From contig NC_021191.1 in assembly GCF_000389965.1 (NCBI RefSeq), forward strand, positions 4,217,501 through 4,281,500: a stretch of 64,000 bases of DNA. Reading direction: 5' to 3'. Of the stretch, positions 50,527 through 60,187 are shown piece after piece. A program made the translations under genes and the position numbers. This DNA comes from Actinoplanes sp. N902-109. GTDB lineage: Bacteria > Actinomycetota > Actinomycetes > Mycobacteriales > Micromonosporaceae. The notes beneath the pieces were generated by a model. The model was not told where the DNA came from. It saw only the letters and a program-made list of their open reading frames with translations, and did not search any database. Positions within the stretch are counted from its first letter, which is position 1; each line of letters starts with the position of its first letter.

Positions 50527-51318
50527 ATGGGAATCAGCGCTGCCGTCACCGCCGTCGCCCTGGCCGCCGCCATGGCCGCCCAGGCCGTCCCGGTCCAGCC
50601 GGGCCCGCCGCCGACCCGCACGGAGATCCCGGCCGGGTTCGTGGCTGTCTCGCGCACCGACCCGTCGATCCTGCACGACATCCGCTACGCGACGAACCAC
50701 AACTTCGTGGGCCGTCCGGTCGACGGCTACAACGAGCCGCTGTGCATCCTGACCAAGCCCGCGGCAACCGCGCTCAGCAAGGCCCAGCGGGCCGTCCGCA
50801 AGCAGGGTTACACGCTCAAGGTCTACGACTGCTACCGGCCGCAGCGGGCCGTGGACGACTTCGTCGACTGGGCCGAGGACACCGCCGACCAGCGTATGAA
50901 GCGGGAGTTCTACCCGGCGCTCGACAAGTCCGTGCTGTTCGACGAGGGCTACATCGCCAGCAAGTCGGGTCACAGCCGGGGCAGCACCCTGGACCTGACG
51001 CTGGTCGAGCTCCCGCCGCGCCCGCAACCGGCCTATCGTCCGGGCCAGCCGCTGGTGCCGTGCACCGCCCCGGCAGCGCAGCGCTTCCCGGACAACAGCA
51101 TCGACATGGGTACGGGCTACGACTGCTTCGACACCCTGGCCAACACGCTCGACCCGCGGGTCACCGGTGTCGCGCACACCCATCGCCTGCTGCTCAAGAA
51201 GGCGATGACCGACGCCGGGTTCACCAACTACGACCTCGAGTGGTGGCACTACACCCTGAACGACGAGCCCTATCCGGACACCTACTTCACCTTCCCGGTC
51301 GGCGCGCGCCACAGATAG
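50527..51318 (+). CDS. M15D D-alanyl-D-alanine dipeptidase (VanX-like), exported
   Basis: A 263-residue protein with a short signal sequence (AAMAAQA) and the VanX zinc-peptidase core: YDCYRPQRAVDDFVDWA, the zinc motif SGHSRGSTLDLTL (S-x-H-x-x-G-x-x-x-D) and the EWWH motif in YDLEWWHYTL. All three zinc ligands and the catalytic Glu are present. True VanX is cytosolic and linked to vanH/vanA. Here neither is near and a signal is present, so a wall-recycling or D,D-dipeptidase role outside the membrane is more likely than glycopeptide resistance. Its end overlaps the convergent acetyltransferase gene by 37 bp. The preceding 186-bp gap is GC-rich with no gene. Confidence 0.85.
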   Translation: MGISAAVTAVALAAAMAAQAVPVQPGPPPTRTEIPAGFVAVSRTDPSILHDIRYATNHNFVGRPVDGYNEPLCILTKPAATALSKAQRAVRKQGYTLKVYDCYRPQRAVDDFVDWAEDTADQRMKREFYPALDKSVLFDEGYIASKSGHSRGSTLDLTLVELPPRPQPAYRPGQPLVPCTAPAAQRFPDNSIDMGTGYDCFDTLANTLDPRVTGVAHTHRLLLKKAMTDAGFTNYDLEWWHYTLNDEPYPDTYFTFPVGARHR

Positions 51319-52109
51319 TTGCGCCGTTCGTAGAGCACCTCGAACCCGGCCCGGGTCATGTTGTTGAGCGACGGGTTGCCACCGGGCTCGTCCGGCAGCC
51401 CGGTCTCGGCGATCAACCATTGACAGCCATGGTGATCGGCCAGCTGTGCCCGGGCGGCCAGCAGCGCGCTCTGCGCCCCTCGGCCCCGGAACTCCGGGAG
51501 CGTCGCGGCGCCGTACATGGAAGCCGTCGACCCGTCGATCCGTACGCCCGCGGCGGCGACCATGACGTCGTCGTGCCATGCGGCGAAGGCCTGGAAGTCG
51601 CCCCGGCGAAGCGCGGGCACGTAGAGGCTGCGGACCACGTCGGCGGACATGCCGAAACCGGCCGCCAGCACGCCGGCGGCCCGCTCGGCCTGGGCGTCGG
51701 TGACCTGCTCGACGCGCAGCGCGGTCCGGGCCGGCTCGAAACCGGCCGCCGGGCGCACCAGCTTGACCCAGCTGCTGCCCGCCGTGATGCCGTATGTCTC
51801 GCACAGCGCGGCCCAGTCCGGCGGCAGCAGCGCCGGGGCCGTCTGGAAGGTCGTCGACGGGCTGCCCTGCGCGATGGAGAAGCTCACCGCCTCGTCGAGC
51901 ACAGCCGCGGTGACCGGCTGGTCCAGTCCGAGCCCCAGCACCTTGCTCCAGAACCGGGTCTCGTCGGCGTGCACCGAGGTCGCGATGCCGCCGCCGATCC
52001 GCGCCGCGGCCATGCCGAGCCGGTCGGCGGCCTCCGCCGACGCCCCGCTGACCAGCGCGAACATCGCCTCGGCCTCGGCCCGCTCGGCCAGCTCCGTCGA
52101 GATCTGCAC
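51282..52109 (-). CDS. GNAT-family acetyltransferase (two-domain)
   Basis: A 275-residue protein. The C-terminal half is a GNAT domain: ALRVEQVTDAQAERAAGVL leads in, MYGAATLPEFRGRGAQSALLAAR carries the acetyl-CoA loop (R-G-x-G-A), and NMTRAGFEVLYERRNYLW ends it. The N-terminal ~120 residues resemble the degenerate GNAT half of tandem proteins (GIATSVHADETRFWSKVLGLG). Substrate unknown. The start ATG 52109 has no strong ribosome site. Its 3' end overlaps the dipeptidase gene by 37 bp tail-to-tail. Confidence 0.8.
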   Translation of the reverse strand: MQISTELAERAEAEAMFALVSGASAEAADRLGMAAARIGGGIATSVHADETRFWSKVLGLGLDQPVTAAVLDEAVSFSIAQGSPSTTFQTAPALLPPDWAALCETYGITAGSSWVKLVRPAAGFEPARTALRVEQVTDAQAERAAGVLAAGFGMSADVVRSLYVPALRRGDFQAFAAWHDDVMVAAAGVRIDGSTASMYGAATLPEFRGRGAQSALLAARAQLADHHGCQWLIAETGLPDEPGGNPSLNNMTRAGFEVLYERRNYLWRAPTGKVK

Positions 52110-52195
52110 GCCGCCCCCATCTCCGCATCGCCCGCACCGGGATGACCGCTGTGCATGCTAGCCGGTACCGCCCACCGGCCCGGCCGCCTGGAACG

Positions 52196-53632
52196 TCAGC
52201 TGCGGTCCGCGGTCCGGCACGTCTCGCCTCGGCACGCCGTCATCGTCTGGACGGTGTGGTGAAGTTGAGCAAGCCGGTCCGCCGTCAATGTCGACGCGAC
52301 GTTGTGCAGTTGATCGGGGTCCTTCGCGTTGTCGTAGTACTCCCGCTCGCCCGTGGTGTACTCGACGTAGGTGAAGGCGGGGGTCCGGATCGCCTGATAG
52401 GTCGGCGGGGTGCCGCTCTTGCTCGACTGCTTGTCCGGGTCGGCCGGGTCGGTGCCGGGGCCGTGATGCTCGACCAGCGCCACGTCCCGCCACGCCGGGG
52501 CAGCGCCGGACAGCAACGGCACCAGGCTGCGCCCGTCCACCTCGGCAGCCGGGGTGACCCCGGCCAGCTCGTCGAAGGTGGGCCGCAGATCGATGTTCTC
52601 GGCCGGGACCCCGACGGTGGCGCCCGCGCGGATCCCGGGTCCGGCCGCGACGAGCGGGACGTTGACGTCGGTGTCGAACGCCGTCTGCTTACCGGGGTTC
52701 AGGCCGTGCTCACCCATGTGATAGCCGTTGTCCGAGCCGAACACGACGACCGTCCGGTCCGCCACCCCGGCCTTGTCGAGGGTCGTCTCGAGGTCGGCGA
52801 TCATCCGGTCGACGGCCTGCACCGCCTGCACCCGCTTGCGGAAGTCCGCGTCGATCGTCGTGATGTCGGCGTCGCTCAGCGGCGGGTGCCCGGCAAGCCA
52901 CCCGGTCGCGTCAGTGGGGACCTTCCCGAACGACGGGCCGCGCGGCGCCGTCACGTCCGGGAAGGAGTCCTTGTCGCGCGGGGCCGGTGTGTACGGTGCA
53001 TGCGGCGCGAACGTCGCCACCTCGACCAGGAACGGCTTGCCCGCGGCGGCCGACTCGGTGATGAAGGAGGACGCCTTGGCGCTGACGACGTCGGTCAGGT
53101 AGTCCTCGGGTTTCGCACCGTAATGCTTGAGCTGGTCGTTCTCGAGCAGGGTGTAGTTGAACTCGCCGTAGGCGTCGCCGGCGCCGTACCAGCTGGTCCA
53201 GCCGGGCGGCACGTGCTTGTCCTTCGGGTGGTACAGGTTCAGGTACTTGCCGAGAAACGCGGTGCGGTAGCCCGCCTGCTGCAGATCGGTGGCGAACGTG
53301 GACGACTCGTTGCCGCGCTTCTCGAACGTGGGGAAACCGCCGTCCGGACCGCTGTTGGTGAAGACGCCGGTGTTGTGCGGGAACTTGCCCGTGAAGATCG
53401 AGGAGCGCGACGGGCAGCACAGCGAGTCGGTCACGGTGAAGTCGGAGAACGAGGTGCCCTTCGCGGCCAGCTCCCGGACATGGGGCAGGTACGGCACGAG
53501 GTTGAGCGCCAAGTCGTCCGTCAACACGAACACGATGTTGCGGTGGTTGCTCGCAGCCGTGGCCCTGCTGCCGTCCGGCGTGCAGGCCGTCAGACACCCG
53601 AGCGCGAGGATCGATGCCAGGAGTTTCCGCAT
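52196..53632 (-). CDS. Secreted lipoprotein sulfatase (formylglycine type)
   Basis: A 478-residue protein with a lipobox (GCLTAC near residue 17). It has the full sulfatase layout: NIVFVLTDDLALN (metal Asp pair), the C-x-P-S-R modification site in SLCCPSRSSIFTG, TAFLGKYLN, HAPYTPAPRDKD, and VVVFGSDNGYHMGEHGL (second metal site). The cysteine would be converted to formylglycine by FGE. It is probably an extracellular arylsulfatase or carbohydrate sulfatase. It is third in a minus-strand set with GH35 and the PD40-amidohydrolase (64-bp gap), suggesting joint breakdown of a sulfated polymer. Confidence 0.88.
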   Translation of the reverse strand: MRKLLASILALGCLTACTPDGSRATAASNHRNIVFVLTDDLALNLVPYLPHVRELAAKGTSFSDFTVTDSLCCPSRSSIFTGKFPHNTGVFTNSGPDGGFPTFEKRGNESSTFATDLQQAGYRTAFLGKYLNLYHPKDKHVPPGWTSWYGAGDAYGEFNYTLLENDQLKHYGAKPEDYLTDVVSAKASSFITESAAAGKPFLVEVATFAPHAPYTPAPRDKDSFPDVTAPRGPSFGKVPTDATGWLAGHPPLSDADITTIDADFRKRVQAVQAVDRMIADLETTLDKAGVADRTVVVFGSDNGYHMGEHGLNPGKQTAFDTDVNVPLVAAGPGIRAGATVGVPAENIDLRPTFDELAGVTPAAEVDGRSLVPLLSGAAPAWRDVALVEHHGPGTDPADPDKQSSKSGTPPTYQAIRTPAFTYVEYTTGEREYYDNAKDPDQLHNVASTLTADRLAQLHHTVQTMTACRGETCRTADRS

Positions 53633-53695
53633 GCCGTGACCGTACGGACGGGGTGCGCCGGGCACGTACGAGCGATGTTCGGGTCAAGTAAGGGG

Positions 53696-56600
53696 TCAGG
53701 TGAGGGAGCAACAGGCGTGCCGTGCCTCCTCGAGATAGTGCGGGTCGTGCCACCAGAACCCCGCATTGGCCGGGTGCGGCGGCAGGACCTCGACTGTCGC
53801 CGCGGCGGCGGATGCCGTTGTGGGCGCGGTGAACGGCGCCAGCAGGGACGGCACGGTGTGCAGCACCCCGTTCGCCATGACCTGCCGGACGTCCGCCGCC
53901 CGGGCGATGTCGGTGAGCGGGTCCCCGCCCAGGATCGCGAGATCGGCGTAGCAGCCGGCCTCGATGCGGCCCAGCGGCTCGGCCAGGACCTCGCCGGGAA
54001 TGCTGGTCGCGGTGATCAGCGCCTCGTACGGGGTCATCCCGTAAGCCACCATCGCCCGCAGGTTGTAGTGGGTGCTGATCGCGTTCGGCACGATCGGGGC
54101 GTCGGTGCCGGTGATGATCCGCCCGCCGCCGCGCAGGACCCGGGCCACGTGCGCGACCTGGCGGGCCAGATTCTCGCGCATCGCCGACTGGTCGGTGGTG
54201 CGGGCGGCCTGCAGGTAGCCCAGCAGGGTCGCGTACTCCCACGCCGGGTACAGCGTGCGGACCCGCTCGTCGACCACGAGGCTGTCGTCGTCACGGAACA
54301 GCACGACGGCGTTGAACAACGTGGGCGTCAATGTCGACCGCGTCACGATGAAGGACTGCGCCACGTCGCTGTGGACGTTGCCGAGCGCGGTGACCGTACG
54401 GGAGAAACCGAACCGGCTCGTGGCACCCACATGTTCCATGCCGTCGCCGCCGAAGGCGAGAGCCGGGTAGAAGTAGTGCGACGTGCTGGGGATGCCGTGC
54501 TCGTGCGCCCAGGCGATCACCCTGCGCTGGCGTTGCGGGCTCAACCGCACGTACGCCTTCATCACGTCGTAGTCGAGCGCGCCGGCGCGGGACAGTTCGA
54601 GGGCGAGCTGCTCGTCGCTGAACGTCGGCCGCATGAAGTTGTAGTAGATGCGTGAGCCGTCGATCGCCTCACCGGTGGCGAAGTACCGCGGTCCGAGGCG
54701 GGCGCCGGACTGGATCGCCTCGCGTTCCTCGGCCATGTGGTAGGCGGGGCTGCCCGGCGAGCGGGTGGTGGTGATGCCCAGCGACAGCCAGAGCGGCCCC
54801 TGCCGGGCCCCGTACCCGTAGCCCTGCATCTCACGGTGGTGGTGCATGTCGATCAGGCCGGGGATGACCACCGCGTCGCGGGCGTCCACGATCCGCCCGT
54901 CACGCCCGGCCCGGTGCGGCTCGACCGCGGTGATCCGGTGCCCCTCCACGATGATGTCGACGGTTGACGCGAGCCTCGGGCTGACGCCGTCCCACATCCG
55001 TCCGGCCTGGATCACCGTCCGGCCGCGCGGCTTGGTGTTGGCCCAGGTCAGCGAGACCGGCACGGTGACCGGCCGCCCGCCGGTGGCGGGGATGCACCGC
55101 AGTGTGCCGTTGTGCAGGTACAGCAGCCGGCGCGAGTCACCGCTCCACGACGGCGCGTCGGTGACCTCGGTGGTCACCTGCCGGGGCGTGCCGACAACCG
55201 AGCCGTCCGCCGTCACGTCAGCCACGTACAGGACGCTTGCGACGACGAACGCCATGCGGGTGCCGTCCGGTGACCAGACCGGCCCGTCGTCGCCCCGGGT
55301 CTGGATCGAACGCCCGGGCAGCGGATCCACGTAGCGGCCGGCCCCGGTGCGCCGATCGACCAGCAGAATCTTGCTCAGGCCCTCGCGGTAGCGCGCCGAG
55401 TACGGCTTGATGGCGGCCAGCGCGATCGTCTCGCCGTCCGCGGACCAGGTGGGGCGGCCGGGTTCGAACGTCGCGGTGAAGACCCGGGTGACAACGCCGG
55501 TCGCGACCTCGACGGTGTGCAGGGCGCCGGTCTGGTCGAGGAAGGCGAGCATCGTGCTGTCCGGTGACCAGCTTCCGCTCACTGCCGCGGCGCCGGGCAG
55601 GTTCGTGAGCCGGCGGTCCTGCCCGGTACGGAGGTCCCGCAGCCAGATGTCGAGCTTGCCGCCCCGATCCGTGGAGTACGAGAGGTAACACCCGTCCGGC
55701 GACCACGCCGGGTCGCACTTCCACCACGTGTCGCGGGTCAGCGGCCGTGGCGCCTGTACGCCCGTCACCTGTTGACTGGCGCGGTCGATGGTGATGGCCA
55801 TCGTCCAGATGTCGTTGAGGGCGCGGAACGCCACGCGGCTGCCGTCGGGCGACAGCACCGGGCTGCCGATCCCCAGCACCGGCCGGGGCCGCACCGAGTC
55901 GAAATCCCGCTGTTTGCGGTGAAAGCGCGGAGCGGCGGCAAGCGACAGCGGTGCCACGAAGCCGATCTGCTGACCCCGCGACGACTTGATCCGGCCGTCG
56001 GCGGTGTAGAGGAATTCCGCGTCCGGTCCGGTGTCGCGGCCTGCTCCCGGCTCCGTTCGGTCTCCGGCGGCGGGGGCGTTGTTGCGCGTGGCTCGGGCTG
56101 TGTCGGCGGGGGCGTGAGCTGTGTCGCGCCCTCTGGCGCGGCTTGCGGCGGGGCCGGTGGGCCGCCAGGAGATGCGGAAGGGGAAGACGTCCTCGCCCGT
56201 GACGATCGGGGTGGTGCCGCGCCACAGTTCGCTGCGTCCGTCGTGGGTGTTGACATGGACGAGGTCGGTGCCGTCCGGCGTCCAGACCGGGGCGTGCAGC
56301 ACCTGCCCCGCCGGGACTGTCAGCACGGTCGTCCGGCTGCCGGTGGCCACGGTGACCACATCGATCCTGGTGTTGGCCACGACGAAGGCGATCCGGGTGC
56401 CGTCGGGCGACCAGCTGGGCTCGTACTCCTCGGCGGCGCTGTCGGCGATCGTCGTGATGGCGCCGGACGCCGGGTCGAGCACGTGGATGCCGTAGCTGCC
56501 GCCGCGGTCGGAGGAGAAAGCGATCCGGCTGCCGTCGGGGGAGAACTGCGGCTCGCGGTGGTCGTACGGGCCCTCGGTCAGCCGGAGCATCCGTTGCTGG

Positions 56601-57017
56601 TCGACGTTGATCAGCCAGAGATCGAACGAGCCGGTGCGGTACGACTGGACCACGATGGATCTGCTGTCCGGCGCCCACGACGGCTGGGCGATGTCGAACA
56701 GGTCCCCGGTCAGCCGGCGCCGGGCCACCGCCGGCGGGTAACACCCACAACACACCGGCCAGGTCGATCGCGATCCGCTTGCCGTCCGGGGAGAGTTGCG
56801 CGGTGAAGTTCGTGCCCTCATGGGCTGCGACCTGTGCGCGGCGGCCCGCCACATCGAGCCGGCCGGGCAGCCCGCCCGGCGAAGTGCCGGCCCCGGCACC
56901 GGTCGCTGGACTGGCTGCAGCACTGCCTGGCGGGCCGGCGAGCGCAGCGCCCGCCGTACCGGCCAGCGCAGCGCCCGCCGTACCCGCCAGCAACGTGCGT
57001 CTCCGGATGCCGGTCAT
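53696..57017 (-). CDS. PD40 propeller-amidohydrolase, Tat-exported, frameshifted near the N-terminus
   Basis: The intact protein would be about 1105 residues. From ATG 57017 the frame encodes a twin-arginine signal (RRRTLLAG) and the first propeller strands (NFTAQLSPDGKRIAIDLAG). It then leaves the family at about 56715-56722, where a GC dinucleotide seems to be missing. The other frame continues RRRLTGDLFDIAQPSWAPD and on through repeated PD40 blades (PQFSPDGSRIAFSSDRGG, PSWSPDGTRIAF). The C-terminal ~430 residues are an amidohydrolase with VIPGLIDMHHH and later TGTDAPIVPNAIS. Such proteins are usually periplasmic or extracellular with unknown substrates. The start lies in the GH35 stop (ATGA overlap), with GAGGAGC as ribosome site. 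A low-complexity ~45-residue insert follows blade four. Confidence 0.75.
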
Positions 57018-60000
57018 CGCTGTGCTCCTCCCCGTACCGTGGCAAGGTTGGTCAATCGCACGCTCTCGAGCGCGTCGGCGGCGCCACCGTCGCTGGTGAC
57101 GGCGAGGGCGATCGTGTTGCGGCCATGTGTGTCGAGTACACCCGTCGGCAACACGAACGTGTGCTGTGGCCCGACGTCCGCGATGTACTGGCCCATGTTC
57201 CAGCCGTTGACGAAGATGAGCACTCGGTAGTGCCGGTCGTTGCGGGGGACCGCTGGATCGCCGATCGTCAGCCCCAGCGATGCGTCATGTCCGGCGGGCA
57301 CCCTCAGGTCGAAGCTGGTGCGGTACCAGGAGGTGCCGGGCCGGGCGGTCGCCGCCGGGACGCTCGCCGTGCGCCAGCCCCGGTCGCGGAAACCGGGCAG
57401 GTACCAGCCGTTGCGCTCGCCGTAGAGCCCGCCGTTGTTCAGCGGCCCGCGCTTCGCGTCGGTGCCCCTGGCACCCTGCAGCTTCCAGGTGACGCCGGTC
57501 AGCGTCGTCGAGATCAGGCCGCGGCCCTCCTTGTGCGCGTCGTTGACGCCGCCGTCCTCGTTGTGCGAGTCGTTGCGGACCATGACCGCCAGCACGTGCG
57601 GGCCGTCGGTCCGCAGCGACTCCGGTACGGCAAGCGTGGCCGTCCCTCGCGTCGGCGGCGACGACAGCCCGGTGGGCAGCACCATCTGGCCCAGGTACGT
57701 GCCGTCGAGCCAGGCCTGCAGCAGCCCGGCGCCGCCACCGCCGAAGTCGAGGCTCACCGTGGCCGGCGCCGGGCCGCTGAACCGTCCGCGATACCAGATG
57801 TCACCGTGGTGGAAGCCGTAGTCGTCGGCGGTGAGCACCGGCTGTCCGGCGGGTGGCTTCGTCGTGCTGTTCGTGGTCTGCAAGTCCGCGGTCCGCCAGG
57901 CATCGTCGGCAAAGCCGGGCTCGGCTTCCGGTGACTCGGCCGAGTACTTCCAGCCGGCGGCGGTCAGGTCCGGCAGTGTCACGGCGGCAGCACCGGGCAG
58001 GGCTCGCACGCTCCGCAGGCTGTCGCCACGGTCGGGCCGCGCGGTGACGGGCCGTGGGGAGGCGGCGTTGGGTCGCGCGGAGGCGTCGGGCCGTGGGGAA
58101 GCGGCATCGGGCCGGGCGGGGTTGTCGGCGCCCACTCTGCGCATGGCGACCGGCGCGCCGTTCCAGGTAACGGTTCGAGCGTCGGCAGCGCCCCAGATCT
58201 CGAGGCTTGCCGGGCTGTCCGTGTCGCCGGTGAGCTCGAGACGCGAGCCGCGGGAGTGCGCGGTGCGGACCAGTGCCGGTCCGCGGGCCAGCACCGGGCC
58301 GTTGTCGCTGTCGACGCGCCAGAACGAGTCCGCCGTGGTCTGGTCGGCCAGCAGAACGGTGAGCGACGGCCGGCCCTCGGCGGTGATGCGCACCCGGGTC
58401 AGCCCGTTGTGCGGGTACGTCAGCTTGAGGTTGCCCGTCGCGGGATCCCAGCTCGATGTGGCTGTTCCGGCGAGAACGCGGACGGTGGGCTCGGCGTCGT
58501 ACCGGAAAACGGTTTCGCCGTTCTCGCCGTTGCGGCCGTAGAGCAGCGCGACGCCCGGCAGGTGCGTCATGATCTCCGAGGTCGAGTAGGCGAGATGATG
58601 GCCCTCGAGGTCGTAGCCGGCCACGAACGTCTTGGCGTCCTGCCCGGTCAATGTCGACGACACTGTCGAGCCGTCAACAGTGAACGTGAACGGGTCGGTC
58701 GTGGTGGCGTTCGACGGGTTGTGCACGGCGAAGTAGAAGTTGGTGCCGGTGTCCGGGTTGACGGTGTGTTCGATCCGCACTGCCGGGTTCGAGGTCGGCA
58801 CGTCGGGGCCCTTCTCGACCTTCGTCAGCGGGGCGACGCTCTGCACGAAGTACCCGAGTTCCTTGAGGGCGGCTGCCTTCGGCCGGATCCGCCGCGCCTC
58901 GTCGATGGCGGCGCCGTAGTCGTACGAGGTGTAGACCACCGGCGCGGGCAACCAGCCCCAGGACGTGCCGCCGAACGTCATGTACACGTTGTGGACGGTC
59001 AGCCGGTTGGCGATGTTCGTGCCGTAGAAGACCCGCTCGTAGCCGTTGCCCTGGCGCACCGCCGTGCACGGATAGGTGCCGGCGCTGCCCCAGTAGTCGA
59101 ACCAGCCGCCGCCGAACTCCGCGGTGAAGCCGGGTGTCTCGGGAGAGGCCGTGGCACCGCCCTTGGCCCCGCCCGCGCCCTGGATGCCCCAGTCGGGTGC
59201 GGTGCTGGGGGCGCCGGGGGTGCCGTCGGTGCGGCAGGTGCCGCCGGGGTAGCCGTCGAAGGCGTACATGTCGACCGGGCCGGGGACGGTGCCTTCGACG
59301 GCCGAACTCGCCGGGACCCAGTAGCCGTTGCGTCCCTTGTCGTTGTGGAAGATGGGCACGTCGATCCCGTCACCACGAGCCTTGTCGTACAGGTGGTGCA
59401 GGTAGTTGCGTTGACTGGTGCCGGTCGAGGCGAGCTCGTTCTCGATCTGGTAGAGGATGACCGAGCCGCCGCCGGTGGTCACCTGGTGCCGCGCGATGAT
59501 CGGGTCGATCGCGCCCTGCCACTCGTCGGTCGCGGCCAGGTAATCGGGGGCATCGCTGCGGGCCCGTCCGGCCTGGGTGGCCAGCCACGCCGGGAAGCCA
59601 CCACCGTCGGTCTCGGCGTTGATGTACGGCCCGGGGCGCGCGATGACGTACAGGCCGACCTCGTCGGCGATGCTGAGGAAACGGTCCATGTCCCGCACAC
59701 CGCTGAAGTCGTAGACGCCGGGCGCGGGGGAGTGGTAGCCCCAGTCGAAGTAGACGGAGACCGCGTTGAGGCCATTGGCCTTCATCTTCTGCAGCACGTC
59801 GCGCCAGAGCGCCGGGCTGGGCAGCCGGTACGGGTGCATCTCGCCCGACCAGATGTACGTCCGCCGGCCGCCGATCATCAACGAGTACCGGTCGAAGGTC
59901 ACCGCCTCGCCACGACCGTGACGCGGTGCGGCGTCCGTTGCTCCTGTGGTGCGCGCCCGCGCGCCGGCGGTGCCCGCCGCAGTTGCGCGGGTGGTGAGCG

Positions 60001-60109
60001 CCCGCGCGCCGGCCGTACCCGCTGCGCTCGCGGGCGCAGCGGCCGTTCCGAGCAGGGCGAGGGCCAGCAGTGCCGCCAGCACCGTCGCGACGATCGACCG
60101 TTCTCGCAT
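57014..60109 (-). CDS. Secreted GH35 beta-galactosidase
   Basis: A 1031-residue exported enzyme. A Sec signal (~30 residues) is followed by a duplicated 15-residue Ala/Gly/Thr/Arg segment. The catalytic barrel starts near residue 68 (TYIWSGEMHPYRLP). The acid/base is Glu225 in LYQIENEL, and the nucleophile Glu331 in PGFTAEFGGGWFDYW. C-terminal jelly-roll domains (RWYRGRF-like IWYRGRFSGPAPATVSLDF, then FVNGWNMGQYIADVGPQH) are typical of GH35, and a Pro/Ala/Arg-rich insert sits near residue 720. It releases beta-galactose from glycans outside the cell. The stop overlaps the next start (ATGA), so it leads an operon with the PD40-amidohydrolase and the sulfatase. Confidence 0.87.
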   Translation of the reverse strand: MRERSIVATVLAALLALALLGTAAAPASAAGTAGARALTTRATAAGTAGARARTTGATDAAPRHGRGEAVTFDRYSLMIGGRRTYIWSGEMHPYRLPSPALWRDVLQKMKANGLNAVSVYFDWGYHSPAPGVYDFSGVRDMDRFLSIADEVGLYVIARPGPYINAETDGGGFPAWLATQAGRARSDAPDYLAATDEWQGAIDPIIARHQVTTGGGSVILYQIENELASTGTSQRNYLHHLYDKARGDGIDVPIFHNDKGRNGYWVPASSAVEGTVPGPVDMYAFDGYPGGTCRTDGTPGAPSTAPDWGIQGAGGAKGGATASPETPGFTAEFGGGWFDYWGSAGTYPCTAVRQGNGYERVFYGTNIANRLTVHNVYMTFGGTSWGWLPAPVVYTSYDYGAAIDEARRIRPKAAALKELGYFVQSVAPLTKVEKGPDVPTSNPAVRIEHTVNPDTGTNFYFAVHNPSNATTTDPFTFTVDGSTVSSTLTGQDAKTFVAGYDLEGHHLAYSTSEIMTHLPGVALLYGRNGENGETVFRYDAEPTVRVLAGTATSSWDPATGNLKLTYPHNGLTRVRITAEGRPSLTVLLADQTTADSFWRVDSDNGPVLARGPALVRTAHSRGSRLELTGDTDSPASLEIWGAADARTVTWNGAPVAMRRVGADNPARPDAASPRPDASARPNAASPRPVTARPDRGDSLRSVRALPGAAAVTLPDLTAAGWKYSAESPEAEPGFADDAWRTADLQTTNSTTKPPAGQPVLTADDYGFHHGDIWYRGRFSGPAPATVSLDFGGGGAGLLQAWLDGTYLGQMVLPTGLSSPPTRGTATLAVPESLRTDGPHVLAVMVRNDSHNEDGGVNDAHKEGRGLISTTLTGVTWKLQGARGTDAKRGPLNNGGLYGERNGWYLPGFRDRGWRTASVPAATARPGTSWYRTSFDLRVPAGHDASLGLTIGDPAVPRNDRHYRVLIFVNGWNMGQYIADVGPQHTFVLPTGVLDTHGRNTIALAVTSDGGAADALESVRLTNLATVRGGAQR

Positions 60110-60138
60110 TGATCCAGTCAACGCTTCACATTGACAGC

Positions 60139-60154
60139 GGTCAACATGTTGACC
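60139..60154. promoter_or_regulatory. Perfect palindrome in the divergent GH35 / S9 peptidase region
   Basis: GGTCAAC-AT-GTTGACC is a perfect 16-bp inverted repeat between the GH35 start (60109, minus) and the S9 peptidase start (60188, plus). A TTGACA at 60131-60136 could be a plus-strand -35. The position suits an operator shared by both directions. Confidence 0.5.
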
Positions 60155-60187
60155 ACGGTCCGGCCGATGCGGTGGTAGGAATGCCAG

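Noticed and set aside
50527..51318. Glycopeptide-resistance vanX
   Set aside because: The protein has a signal peptide and no vanH, vanA or vanRS genes nearby. The family fits, the resistance role does not.
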